Part shown: positions 47,201 through 61,235 of the stretch, in pieces
How positions within the stretch are numbered: the stretch's first letter is position 1
Layout: each line of letters opens with the position of its first letter
NCBI GenBank assembly: GCA_034336665.1
Contig: JAPFBE010000002.1
Span: 74,465,405-74,529,404, forward strand
DNA: 64,000 bases
Origin: Luscinia megarhynchos
Lineage: Eukaryota; Chordata; Aves; Passeriformes; Turdidae
Direction: 5' to 3'
Program-made: the position numbers and the translations under genes
Notes under the pieces: model-generated
Told to the model about the DNA's origin: nothing
Database searches by the model: none
What the model saw: the letters and a program-made list of their open reading frames with translations, nothing else

Positions 47201-50200
47201 TCTCTTCTTTTTACTTACATATGGAGTTTTATGGTTCATTGCAATTCATAATGTCTGTTCACTAAAGATAAACTGATGAGGGACTTATGTCTAATATAAT
47301 ATGACAGAAAGGAACTATATTTTCCTGAGTTTTCAAAAACAGTGAATGAAGAAAAAATATTTTAATTTTATTTTAATGGCCTTTCACAAGGATGCATTCT
47401 GCTCACTACTTTCATGTACTACTGGCCTCTCCTGAAGCAATGTCAGCTGTCAGTCGAAGCCAAGGTAGAGCTTCAACCATGGAAAGGACCTGGCAAGTCA
47501 TCTGAAATTCACAAGACAAAACAATGGAATTTTGAAAACTGCACTTCCATGTCTGTTATTCTTTATCCTTTATCCTTTGCAATTTCATTCATTACTCTCT
47601 GTAACTTTTCTGCAGGTGAGATCAGCATCTTCGAAGTAACTGTTGTGTCTCTTACAAGTAATTGCCCTTGTGTTCCTTCCTGCTGCATTCCTTCTACCCA
47701 AATTGTTTCCTTCCCTAATTTTGAAACAATTTCGACCTATCAACCAATTTTGGCCAAGTGGTGGGAAGCTACAAAGAATGTTTGGCCAGTTGAGGCTGGG
47801 CAATATCTGTGTGTGGAGTTCTGACCTTTATGATCAGAGTCTGCTTTATTACAAGTGCACTGTGCAGAAATTAAACAGTCAGCCATGCTGGACAACAGAA
47901 ATTCAGGAATGCAGAGGAGTTAAACCACATCAGTTCAGCTTCTACAAATTTTCAAGTATATAGGTAGTTTGCTAGAGCTCAGATAAGGAGAGGTTTTCTG
48001 CTTTCCAAAATGTAGTGAGATTTCAATGTCCCATTTTGTGAGGGAGAGCTGAGACCTTTCAAAGTTTTGTGGCACTTTATCACCAAAAGAAGCACTAAAA
48101 CTGTGGAACTGAATAGAGGAAAATTATTTCCTCTTAATGTGTTTACATTGCTATCCAAAATTACTGGGCAATTAAAATTTTCAATGTGTTTTATTTTTTT
48201 AATTATTATTTTCTCTGTACTCAATTAAAAATCATAATTAGCAGAAATGTTGAATTATATTGCAATTTAACTCATCTGGAAGGAGCTTTATTATCAGAAA
48301 TATGAAATATGTCAGATGCTTAAAAGAGATATTTCAGACAGCTTTAATATAATGCAAATAGATTTTGAGCACTTGGCAATATTGATGATAGGTTTTCATG
48401 GTAATACAGCAGTTATCTTCTGCAACCTCCTTTAGAAAAAGATAATATTGCAAAAAATAAACTGCTGAACCATATGTTAAAGAAAACTATACTTTCCTGG
48501 ATGTCTTCAAGCTACTGAGACTGATGACTTTTAAAAAAATTTATCAACACCTGAGAGCTGTGATATTTACATGTTGTCCAGTTGGAAATTGGTACTGAAA
48601 GAATTATATACCTGACAGCTAACACATAGAGAGTTTTTACCTGGTTTCCCACAAATCAAAAATATATCTTTCAACAATTTGTCCTAGAGAAAATATTTTT
48701 ATGCAATCTCATTTTTTAAAAGGAAATTATTTTGTAAATTGATGCCACCATCTGTCACATTATTTTTTCCTGGATGTGTGCAATAAGTAATTTCATTAGT
48801 TGAACCTTTGTAGCTAAAGGAGACAAATGGCCTCAGGATAATATTTCTTCACTAATTTAAATTCTGAAACACTGAAGATTTAGTGGTAGAAAAATCTGAT
48901 CTCATGTGTTAGGTGCAAGTCTCTAGAAGTTGACAACAGAAAATCTGAAATCTTCCAAGTGAATGATAATTGAAACAATAAATATCAAAAGAAAGCTTAC
49001 AACATTTCTAATTAGGTATCATTACTTATATTAACAAAACCAAAATTATGTCTATAGCTTTACTTCTAGTAGCAGAACAACTGCTATGGACAAAAAAAAA
49101 AAAAAGTAAATTATTATTACTACCAGAAAAATATTACCCTATAAAGACAGAAGGTGGTTGCCAGACCCTACTGAACATTGCACAAAAAATTATCTACTTT
49201 TTCTTTTGCTAGGAAATAAATAACTTTCCACATGTTCAGTGTATTTCATACATGCACAATAATATGTATTGAATAAATAATAAAACACAATATGTTAGTG
49301 CAGATTTTCCATAATCATCCCCTCACACAATAAATATTATAATTAAAATTATAAGGCATTTGATTTAAGAAAATCAAGTGATGCAGTTCAAGCACTGCTC
49401 TAACAGCATGCAGACTGGACCTAATTCACTGTTTTTTATTTTCTTTAGCAAGTAATAATTCCATTTTTTCCATGTGCTTCCCTACCATTAGACAAACTCA
49501 TCAACTATGCTTCAGAGTGTGATGTTAAAAGGGAAAATAACTGAAGATTACAGGGCTGATACAATGAAGTAGAAGACAGTATATCTGATTTCCCCTAAAG
49601 CTTAGTTGTCAGTGTAATGTTCTTTCCACACATATCAAGTGTACATGTAGAGTTAGAAAAGAAAGACTGTAGGCTCTACTTAATTTCTACCACTGCTTGA
49701 GACCAGAGAATACTCTTGCAGCATTTTGCAGGAATAGATAGAGGAAACTTCCATCTACTAAAAGGGTTTAGCAGTGCCTTGAATAAATGTTTCCACTGCT
49801 GCTTGCTTGAACAAATACTTGTTAAAATGTCCTTAAGTCCCATATAGTGGGAGCAGAAAACAACAGGGGATGAGAAAGCCATCATAAATATTTATATCCA
49901 AATATCAACAGCCAGTCCATACTTGGTGCCTTGCATGTACACCATATGAACAGGTCAGCCCTGGAAGAGAAGGATCACGTGTAAAGCTCTTTGTACAATT
50001 TTTTTTGCTGATACATTTCTGTGAGAGTCTATAATATTTACAAATTCCCAAGTGAATTACCTCACTAAATTAAAAGTATGTTGTAGTTCAATTCCAGCAC
50101 TAGTCCAGCTTTGGTATTCTTGCACTTGTATTTATCCACAGCCTCATTTCCACATGGAAAGTTGTGCATGGGCTGTATTTATTATCAGCTATACCATGCT

Positions 50201-53200
50201 GTTCTACAATGTGCAACTAAAATCTACTTCAGGTAATGAAGTCGTGACATCTGCCTCCATTTGTTACAATAACCATTTAATTACAGAACTGCAGCAATTT
50301 GCTCTGGCTGAAGATTTGTGTGGATTTTTTCAAAGGAGCATATGTGATTATTGCTAAAGGCCAAGGAGATTCTCAAGAGCTAGAGATTAAATTCATAGGC
50401 AAACAAAATAAAAGAACAATTACTTCTATAATATATGATAACACAAACCAAAATAAGACATATTTTGTGAGTTATTTACAATGTCAATATTATGAGAAGA
50501 TTAATGTCGTTAATCAGATGAGTTGTATCTTAATGTTATAAAAAGACATGACAGATATACACATGAAGATGTATCTATCTGCAGAACATAACATCTTCTA
50601 CATATGTCTTCAGTTCTTAATTTAATTATTTTTTAAAATGGAAATCATAAATATACATCCATGTTTTTATTTGGTAGCCTTTTAATTTCCTTTCTGCATA
50701 TCAAATCATGCCATTAATCAAAGCTATTATTTAAATTGCTCAAAAGAAAAGAAAAAAATAATTGACATAAAATTATCTTTGAAAGCAAGGAAATTTTTTA
50801 GGTGAGTTGAAAACTTTCATTTACATTTTTCTTATATTCTTCTGTAACAGGAAGTCGATATAGTAATGGACTCAAATTGTTCCATAGTAAGCAACTTAGG
50901 CTGGCACAAATGAATTTCAAGAATCTGAATTTTAAGATCATAATCAAGCTAGGGTCCAAGACACTCTTCATGCCTTTCCACTTCATAATTATATATTACT
51001 AAAACTATTGAGTATTTTTATATTCTTATTTAGAGCCTGAAGCCACACAGTGAAAATACATACTGCAATGTGCTATCTCCAGAAAATGAATGAATATATA
51101 TGTGTATATTTCCATCAGACTCAACTGCCCTTATTGCATATTCCCACAGTTATCTGTCCTGGTGAAGGAAGGCTGTCATGGAAGTGCAGCACTGAGTGCA
51201 CCATAAAACTGTAATTTTGGGATGCAAACGACCCTCGAGGTTGGTGCAAACTCTCTCTGACTTTTGCTAATATTCATATCCATGGTCATGAACAGCTCTA
51301 GATTTTAAACAATGAAAACTCCTCCCCCACTTCCCTCCTCTTCCTGAAGTTGAATTTTGTGTCCTGCATTGCCTCAACACCTTCTTACACCTTTTTCCTG
51401 TCTGGAATATAAAAAAAAGATTTTAGAAGATTTAATATGCACATACTTTACTTTTAATGCACTCTTTTACATTCTCCCTTTGAAATGCCCATGGTTTTTA
51501 TATAACATACTATTACCTTGCTGTCATTCCTTTTATGTTCAAATTAATGAGATTTTTGTACATGCATCCAAATTGTTTGATATTCTCTGATAGAGATGCT
51601 TTTAAAAATTTTTATGTCAATATAGATGTTTTCTAATAGTAATTTCAACAGTGACAATCTTCAATATTACATAGAACCAGTACTGTAATAAAAAAGGAGA
51701 TATTTGCTAGTCTTCTAGCTTTTGTAGATTTATTTCAACGAAGAATTAATTTCTCTAGATCTAATAGACTAATTTAGTACTTCAAAGCATTGTACTTAAT
51801 ATATGACTCATTTAACATGCACTAGTCTCTTCCTAACAATGATTAATGATAGGGCATATAAAATTGGATCAAACAGTTTTCTTGTTCTTTAATTTCATCT
51901 TTATTCGTAGAAAATGCTGCTTAACTGCTTAAAGGTTTACACCTACTATCCATTTTTACACTTATAAATCTGTGAAAGGAAAGTTTAATTCTTGTCTCTT
52001 GTTAACCTTCATTTAAGATATGGAATAGAAATTGTGATATTTGCAAATGAACCTACTACCTACATATGTTATCATTAAATACCAAATATAATAGTTCACT
52101 TTTTAGCAAAACTGAGTATATTTATTGCAATAAAAATAATAATAACAACTTCATTTTGTGACCACACAAATCTATCCTCAAGTTAGCCTAAGAAACTTCA
52201 AGTTAAAAGGGAAATTATATACAGGAGAGAAAGAAGAATTTAAAGATAAATTTTAGAGACTTGTACTTGACCCTGAATGAGATCAGGAAGATAGGTAGCA
52301 AAGGTTGATCATTAGGCAACAAAATTTAGCTGTGATCCTGTCATACCAAGTTATTCTTCACTGTCCTTAAGACAAGCTAAAAAATGAAATCAAGTTAAAA
52401 GGAGGGGATATGAAAAGCCTGAGATATAGCCTTGAGATGCAGTGGATATAACAAAGGCCCTGACATTTAGCATGGTCACATTTTTGCATTTTACAAGGTA
52501 TGTCAGATAGCCTATATTTTTAAAGAAGAATGCAAGTAATATACAATATAATTATGTATATATAGATATAATAAAATATAATATGTTAGCTTCAGAAAAT
52601 GATAAATATTCTTTGTGAAATGGAATTATCTTCTGAAAAAACTTCTGAAGTTTATTTGTTTTACATCATGTTCTTTCTTTCAGTAAAACCTCTTCACTAG
52701 GATGCAGTCAATCTATACAGTTTCTATATCAGTTCAGTCTGATCCTGTATACATTTTCTCATTTTAGGAATTGAGGTACTATGACAATTTTTATTTCTTT
52801 TTCCTCATGTTCATGATTGCATCACTGTGGCATAATGAATAGTTAAAAATTCATTTACATAATTAATAACATAAAAGTCTTATTTAATATGCTACCAAGA
52901 GACAGACTCTTTGCTAGGGAAGTCAATATTCCTGCTCTATGTTACAAAATAGTCTAATTGTAAGGATGTCTGTAAGTCATTCTAAAGTAGCATTTTAAGG
53001 CATTAGTTATGACTCTGAATGTGGCAAATAACTTCTGATGGGTATCTATGTACTTCCAAACATTCCAGAGTATGCATAGTCACTAAAAACCTGTCAGGAT
53101 ATCAGATGTCACACCCATTCTGATGGTGAAAATTTTTTTCAGGATTTAATAATTTTTAAAGTTTTAAGGAAAAAGTGAGCAATGACTTAAATAATATAAA

Positions 53201-56200
53201 AAATAAAAATAAAAGTAAAACAAAAATAATTCTGGACAAGAGAGGGAGAAAAGGGTATTTTGAGAAGCATAACTATGTTGAGATTTAAATAATATGATAA
53301 AATGTGCTTTTAATAATTTTGAGATTTTGGTGCTTCTTCCCTCCCTTTGCACTTTATGAAGTAGGAAAACATTGCACATTCCAAGGGCTTTCATATGTGC
53401 TTTGTGTGTTTTTTCATTTTGCTTACCATACAAAGGAAGTATTTGTCTTTAATTAAGGTCCTTGTATTTCAGTGAATATGGCTCAATGACATCAAGGAAC
53501 ATCTTAGCTTTTCTTGTTGGTTTGTTTCATTTCATTTGTTTGTTTATTTCCTAACTGATGAGAATAAATTAATATCACAACATGGGGAACATTGCATAAT
53601 GAGTGAACATCAGATAACAAATGATTCACACTCATTTTTGCTTTCATAAAAACATTTCATACTTAAACACTGCTCCCAAAATTGATACTTATTTTCAATT
53701 CATTATAAAGCACAAATTAAAAAAAAATCCCATGGTTTTTCCTGTATAAATCAAAGTTCTCAACCCCTACTTTCCCACAAGAAAATTGCTTTCAAATATT
53801 TTTAAAGAATGAGAAAATTATAAGATTTTTAAGTTTCTAAATAAAGTAATGCAAGTAATTTTTTGCATAATTCTTTGCATAAATCAGAGTCCTCATACTG
53901 CTGATGGACGACCAGACATCTGTATATGTTCCAAAAATTTGTATTGTGTGATAAGCTAAGAGGGTTTTTTGGGTATATCCACATATTTATGACTTCTAAA
54001 ATTCTTGTGTCTTTTTTTATAACTGATGGTGTATTATTTTAAATAGCTGTTAGGAGATGTCTATAGCCAAAAAATATTCAAATATATATTTTTATACCAT
54101 AAATGGTTTCCAAATCGTTTTATTGTTATGTAATATGATATCTCCTATATTATTTTGAGAATAAAGGAAGCATATTTCCTTGAAGAGGTTATATGATTGT
54201 AGTTGGGCTGAGAACAAGAACTATGTGACTACCCAAAGAAGATATACAACATTTGTCTCATAAATTTTATAGTTTGTTGTGCAGTATTTTAAATTCTAGT
54301 AAAAGTAAGATATAATACCTCCCATAAGATTTCCCAGTGGACAGCTGAGACTATTTTTCTTGGTTTCTGAACTTCAAATCAAGTCCATTGTCAAGAGTCT
54401 TATTATTTTTTGATCAATCTACTGATGGAAGTGGTGCTCTAATATGATCAATGTGACTGCATTTAACTCCCTCTAAGCAGAGATTTTTATAAATAAAGGT
54501 CCATTCAGTTCTGGATCATTCCTCGCTTGTGGAAGGTTGGTTCTTTCACAGTGCAGGTAATATTTTGTCTACGTGTATTTGTTTTTTATCTGTTTTGCTT
54601 TTTTTACCACTTTACATCATATAGAGATTGTTTAAATATTTTAAAGTTATAACAATGAAAAGCCATATGGTAATCTGTTGGAAGCTGCCCTGAATAAGAT
54701 TGCTGGAAGAACTGGAGGAGCTCTATTCATTTTAGATTTGTGAAATTATTAATTTTTTGTGAAGCTTTCTCAAGCATTAATAATTTCAAAAGGAAAAATT
54801 ATGTAACACTTTTTCTGCCAAAAATACTACTTTGTGTAGTCCTATTATCTCAACCTCAAATTCTAAATCTCAAATTTTATATTAACTATTTGCAATACAT
54901 TTTTCATTTTGCCTCAGCATTTCTGTACTATGATAACATGATTGTACCATGATTTGCACTGAAATTTCTGGCTAGTGGTCACTTATAACCCCATAATTGT
55001 TCTATTTTGATACCCTAATAGTAAAGGGTAAACCTGATGATGTAAAAACCAGAATAATCTGCCTGATCTTCAATGGGACTATAATGTACATTAACTCTTG
55101 CACCATCTATATACTAATATGTATAATTCTATGTACTAATATCTATAGGAAAGCATATGCATTTCACAGAAATGAGTGCCCACAGCAGCCCATCTGTTCT
55201 GTGCATAGCAATGAACATTCAAGCACGTGTAGGGAATCTTTGAAGCTGCCTGAGCCATCAGTGCCATTACTTGCTCTGTCTGTATGAAAAAACCAGCTCA
55301 GATAGAACGTGCACAGTTCAAAAGTGCATTTTGAGAACCAATAAAGCAGGTACTTAACCACTCTCTCTGTGTAAGCAGCTGTGGGAGGGATCCATTTAAC
55401 TGGGGAGAGATGCTGGCAGTGTAGATCTCTCCACATCAAGCCACCATCACTTCTCTTGACATTAAGTGCAGAGAATAAAATATTTTTAGAACACAGCCAC
55501 AGCCTAGCTGATCTATTTGAGGGAGTTTTGGACTTGTTTTATATGCTGACTCAGACTCTAGAAAGTCTACTTGTATCTCACGATTACAAAGGGCCTTTTG
55601 CTAATTAGTTCAAGTATCTGCACTCATTTAGAGAAAAATCCATTTCCACATCTTGTATTCCACCTTTGATCCAGACTAGATACTGCTGATTTTTACTCAC
55701 TAAGATAAAAAATACTATTCTCTGTGGAGTACATATGCAGGGATGGAACTTGGTTGTTATAGTAATACTAATCCTTCTGGATTTATGTTCAGGTCTAAAA
55801 ATATATATTAAAAAAAACCTACAAAAAACTTCATCTATATTTAGAATGCTTTATTTGTACAAACATAAATAACAGATGTTTTTTTCTTATAAATTTTCTC
55901 ACTTTTCAAATTTTGAGACTTCTTAAAGTAATAACATTATAAATTTTAAATCAGGAATAAACACTTGAAGAATCTCTTTTAGAAATCTTTATGGATTTAT
56001 CTAAATAGGTGTGGTTATGACCATTTTCTAATTATTTTTAACATAACTTTAAATAATTTTGATTTAGTTTTCCATGCATCAGCTTGACTTCTAGCTGTTC
56101 ATTGCTGTTAACAAAATATAAAGTTACAATCAAATACATGCTATCTCTGATCATACAAATTGTTTATTACACATTTTAAAGTGAGTAATTGGTATTTCTG

Positions 56201-56665
56201 TCTAAAAAAAAATAAACTAATTTCCATTTTTCTTTTTTCAAAACACCTCTGGATTCATGAATATGGTGTTGTTGCCAGAGGATTCCAACAGCAGATCACC
56301 ATGGTAATGATTCTCTCCTTCATTTTTCTGATAAGAAATAAATAGTGTTTATATTTTACTGCCAGCTAGGAAGTGTTATTACTTTATTGTTGGTGGTATA
56401 AATATTTTGTACTTATGGCAAAACTTTCACAATCATTGTGTATGTGTTGGCAGAAAGCCAAAAGGAGTAATTTTTAGAGTTCTTAAAGTAGTGACACAGC
56501 TGACACAAATAATCTTTAGATCAAGGAAGGTATAATGGTCCTGAGTGACCTATAAGTAACATCTGTCCCATAGCCCCTAGGACTATGAAAAAAACAAAAA
56601 ATAATCTTATTGGGATGAATGAACAGAACAGCTGCATATGAGACATGTGAAGTACTCATAATAAG
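44221..56665. other. AT-rich unique DNA, about 12.4 kb
   Basis: This is the longest stretch without a transposon I can identify. A weak possible CR1 3' end (ATCACAGAATCAGTGGAGCC) lies at 44602-44640. A repeated GAAAGCTTTT unit lies at about 44939-44961. A T/A-rich microsatellite-like stretch lies near 52550-52580. The longest open frame, 47414-47824 (136 codons), has no domain I recognise and no convincing splice or promoter context. This stretch may hold conserved non-coding elements that I cannot detect without comparison. Confidence 0.5.
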
Positions 56666-56850
56666 GTCTCAGCTAAAGTTTTGTGCCCAGTTCTTATCAT
56701 CCTGTCCCAAAAAAAGGCATGGAATAACTGAAAAGAGTAAAAAGATTTTTTAAAATGAACAAACAGCATTTAGAAAACATGATGCATGAGGAAAGATTGG
56801 AAGGATTGGTATTTAGCTCAGAAATGACAAAAGGGTGAAGAAAAAGAAAT
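56666..56850 (+). mobile_element. Ancient CR1 LINE fragment, sense
   Basis: TTTTGTGCCCAGTTCTTATCATCC, then GAGTAAAAAGATTTTTTAAAATGA and CATGATGCATGAGGAAAGATTGGAAGGATTGGTATTTAGC, follow the order of the CR1 ORF2 C-terminal block (GTGTCCAGTTCTGG ... CAAAGATGATTAAGGG ... TATGAGGAAAGGCTGAGAGAG ... TTTAGCCTGG). Heavy divergence and many A substitutions suggest an old copy. No 3' terminus is present. Confidence 0.6.
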
Positions 56851-59800
56851 ATATGTTCATTATCTAAAATGCAATAAACTGTTTTTCATTAAAATGGGGC
56901 AAATGCACTTAAACTATTGATAGATGCAAAGTCTTTAGTATACATATAACAAACTGTTTCAGATAAGTGTTTAAAAATCAGAATCTTTAGAACAAAGGAA
57001 GTTAAAAGATTAAAAATTTTTTTGGGAACGTAACTGTTTTGCGTCAAACTTGCATGAAATAGTTGGCTGTGTTGGTTATTCAACACAGAGACAAACATGA
57101 CTTTCATTGATTTTTTTCATTTCTAAATTGTTCTCATGTCCTAAAATGTTAAAATTATTGTGGAACTACTTATAAAGTTCTGTCTGATTGTCAATTACAA
57201 CTTAAGCTATGGGAGATAAAATAGGCATAATTTAAAAATGTAGTATTTGTTTATTTGAAATAGTATGTTCCCATTTTCCAATGGGAAATGATGCCTGATG
57301 ATGAATGGGTTTTGTTTCTTTGTTTTGTGCGAGTTACTATTTGTGGCATCATTTTTCCTTCAAAATATGCTTTCTTTACTGCCTCCATTTGTTGAAACGA
57401 TTCAGTAAATAACTTCTACTATCAGTTCTTTGTCTCTGTTGCCTGAGAACAAACTATGAATGCAGACCACCATTTCCCAGTCCTGCCTATTACTACCCAG
57501 GTGTTTATTTCTGCAGCACTTAACTGCACAGTGGATATGCATCTACAGTCTAAAGGCTACATCTCTTTAAGTCTTATTAGGAAGCTCACATTCTTCTCCA
57601 CGGATCAATGCTTAATGCAAACCTCACTGCTGAGCAGAATGATCATCATGTATTATGGTTCAAATCAAGGTCACTTTTGAATAATGCATATTGAAACTGG
57701 GTTATAATCTTTCAGGAATGTTTTCATGTCTTAAAAAAGTGGTAATGCATTTTATTGCTGGAGAGGAAAAGAAAAAACAGAAAAAATATGAGAGAAATAT
57801 AAATTTATTTTACAAACAACCCGTACTTTTCCATTAAAAGTTTAGTGCATTCTTGCCAGGGTACTAAAGTTAACCTCTATTTGGCCCAACCAGAAATATT
57901 TGGGATGAATCTCAGATGTCTTGGTACATGATTTAGGTGACTTAAAAAGAATGAAAGCATGCCATTACATTGTTGGCTCAACAGTAAGACATCTTCTGTC
58001 TCCCCTGGTTGACAGGTGCAATGCAGCTTCTCAACTGTAAAATGCCATCAAGCTCTCCTCTCTGCAAGGATTTCAACAGAGTTGGCTGAGTCCTTTCCCT
58101 CTGGTCCTCCCTTCATTCCATCTCCCTTAGTGGGTGCTAGTGAGAATTTCATCCAGGGAGCAGAACTGTATTGTTACCCTATAATTTCTATATAACTTCT
58201 CATTTTCCTCTAATTTTACCTCCAAGCCATCTTTCCACAATAATGAAAAAAAAAAAATTCATTCTGCACAATTTATTTTTTATCTCTAAAAATCCTCTGT
58301 GATTGTTACTAAAGAACTCAGTGATGACATGGCATTTTTGAATTGAAATATATTCTGAGGCCTTAATGTCTCTGGATAGAAAGATTGGACAGAGACAGTC
58401 TTCAGTATGACCGTGAACTTCATCAGGAATATTTGGACTGTGAATTTTATTTCCCCTTTCATACATTTTTCAAGGCATTGATGCTTTATTGATGGGAAAT
58501 ATTACCTCACAGTATATTTACTTCCCTCTGCTTTATGAAGTTTAAAGCCAGCTAATCATCACAGAAGTTTGTTCACATTTTTACAAAACCTTCTGAACTA
58601 AAAATGTGGTTTTAAAAGTTCTTTTGCCATTTGTGAAATAACCTTTTTGACTGAAGACTTGAGCGAACAGTTTTACGCTTCAGTTTCTAAAACTATGTTA
58701 AATATATGGGTCAAGGATTTTATGACAATGAAAATTAAAATCTCATTAACATCAAGTTTTAAAGTTGCCTAGTCTTAAACTCATGATAAAGAAAAGAAAA
58801 ATAGCAGATTTTAAAATTGTATTTATACCTATGGATATTTATGTTTACTCAGATATATTTAATTCAACAAAGGAATAGATGTTACTTTAATAGAACAACC
58901 ACTCACCAGCATTTGAATTTCTTGCAATACACAAAAATACATTGCAATAAGCGAATCCAATTCTGACACCACATTCCACTATTAGTTCATAACTTAATGA
59001 CCATAACGTTTTAAATATTATAATCCAAATAAATTGACATATTACCCTCCAGAAAATGAGTATTTGGCTGATTCTATGTTTAGTACTTATTCCTTCACAA
59101 ACAACTTAATCTCTCTGACTATTATTTAATCCCAGTAGAAGACATTAGAGATGTACAATCTGTAGGATGCAACTGAAGTCTATCATATTTCTAAAGCTAC
59201 TTGGGAATAATTTTGTGAAAGAAGAAAGCAAAAAGTTCCATAAATGACTTTGCACCACGGGGGGAGAGGAAGGATCTTTCTGTTGTAATGGAAGATAATT
59301 CCATTTAGAATTGCAAAATAAGAAATCCTGGTTTGTTTTCTTTTAATGCATTGTACCAGCAAGACATTATTTTCCTAGCAGACTAACTGATTTCACTTTC
59401 AGCTAATGGCTGAATATTAACCAAGACTCCTTTGTGTTTTCTAATTTTTTAGTGGTTTCTGAAAAACTGTGTTCAGTTTTTATTTTTAAAGTACAGTTTG
59501 TCAGATTAGTGTTAGTTTTCCAAATAATTTGATTTTGATGGCAACAAAAATAACAAAAGTACATTTTTATACCATAATATATAAGTGGAATTAGCTATAT
59601 ATAAACAAATATTTCAACGAAATCATGTTGTGTAATTACCAGGAATTTGATGTTGTCACATTGACATCTTTTGAATGGAACAGCCGTTCCTAAAACATCT
59701 AGTGAATAGATCTGTGAATTGAATTACTGACAGGGAATTTTATGACAGGGATTAATATTAGAAAAAAAGTAAAATATTTACAGTGATAGCTAGTAGGGAA

Positions 59801-60794
59801 GATTTTCAGATTGCTGATCATTCCTAGCATGAAGCAGAATACTAGTCTTGATTCCTGATTGATAAATTCCATTGTTTTTCTGTAAACATCATACCATCCA
59901 TAACAAAATTCCTAAATATATCCCAAAATGCTTGTGCTACTCAATTATTGAAAACAAAATAATCTGCTTCTTAATATTCCACCAAGATTAGTAGCATATT
60001 GGAGCTGTGAAACAATAAGTATTGGCTCAATAATGTTATATATGATTCCTAGTTGTTTTATTATTCACTTCAGAAGTGAAGAATGTACAGTATGAGAGTA
60101 CAGTATGACTCTTACTCCTAGAAAAACATTTATTTCAATCAGACTAGCTCTGATGAGCAGATTTGGTATAATACTGAACTATCTCAGTTCATTAGTAACA
60201 TGTTCCTTTTCCAGCATGTGTTGGCTACATGAGGGCTTGAGGAATAATAACAGTCTTGTCCTAAGGCCTGTGTGGAGTCTGATCCTGGGAATCAGCTATT
60301 TGAACAGTTCCTGTGTGACAACTTCATTGTCATGATTGTGGGCTCTGTCAGAAGCACTTACATCCAGAATATGTGGAATAGTTAAGACATTAATAAGAGT
60401 TACCCAACTGCTAGGATATAGCACTAATATCTGTTTCTTATTATTCATACTGTGTCACATTTGCTTTGTAAAAAATAATCTGGCCAGGCACATAGACATA
60501 CAGTTTAGAAAAACAAAGATGCCATGCTCAGAAATTGATGCTCTATGTATTAGTTGAGTACACTGACAACTGTGACATGTTGACAATATTCAAATATCAC
60601 CATGTCTTGTCAAAGAGGATGAAGCATCAATCTGAGTTTCATAATGAAATAAGATTACCCACTGTACTTATCAAATCACTGGTGGCTTGCTTTATCTAGT
60701 AGCAAAAGGGGCCCTAAAAAAGGACATTTTGATCTCAGATCTTCATTCAGGCTCTATTCACTTAAACATTTAAATGCCTGTGTGAAATATGGCA
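56851..60794. other. AT-rich unique DNA
   Basis: No gene or transposon is recognised. Short A-runs occur, for example at about 58246-58256. Confidence 0.6.
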
Positions 60795-61235
60795 ATCCTA
60801 GAAGAGAGGAATGGAGCACCTCTCCTGTGAAGGAAGGCTAAAGATTATTGGGATTGTTTAACCTGGAAAAGAGAAGGCTTCATGGTGGCCATCCATAATC
60901 TGAAGGGAATCTAGAAGAAAGATGGAGAATATTTACAAAAGCTTGCTGTGACAAGATAAGGGGGAATGACTACAAACTGAAAGAGCATAGGTTTAGGTAC
61001 CGTATTGGGAAGATAATCTTTACTGTGAGAGTGGTGAGGCACTGAAACAGACTGCCCAGTTAAGATGTGGATGCCCCATCTCTGAGAATGTTCAAGGCCA
61101 GGTTGGATTGGGCTCTGGGGAACCTGATCTAGTGAAAGGTCTTCCTGCCCATGGCAGAGGAGTTGGAACTGAAAGACCTTTAAGGTCTCTTTCAACCCAA
61201 GCCACTCTATGATTCTAAACTTCTAAAATTCTATC
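60795..61235 (+). mobile_element. CR1 LINE 3' end, sense
   Basis: It starts within the ORF2 C-terminus (ATGGAGCACCTCTCCTGTGAAGG), continues through AACCTGGAAAAGAGAAGGCTTC, GGGGGAATGACTACAAACTGAAAGAG, ATGTGGATGCCCCATCTCTG, TTCAAGGCCAGGTTGGAT, GAGTTGGAACTGAAAGACCTTTAAGGTC, and ends ACTCTATGATTCTAAACTTCTAAAATTCTAT, a decayed terminal octamer array. It is 5'-truncated to about 440 bp and non-coding. Confidence 0.93.

Noticed and set aside
47414..47824. 136-codon plus-strand open frame
   Set aside because: No recognisable domain, no convincing splice or promoter context, and of a size expected by chance in six frames over 64 kb.
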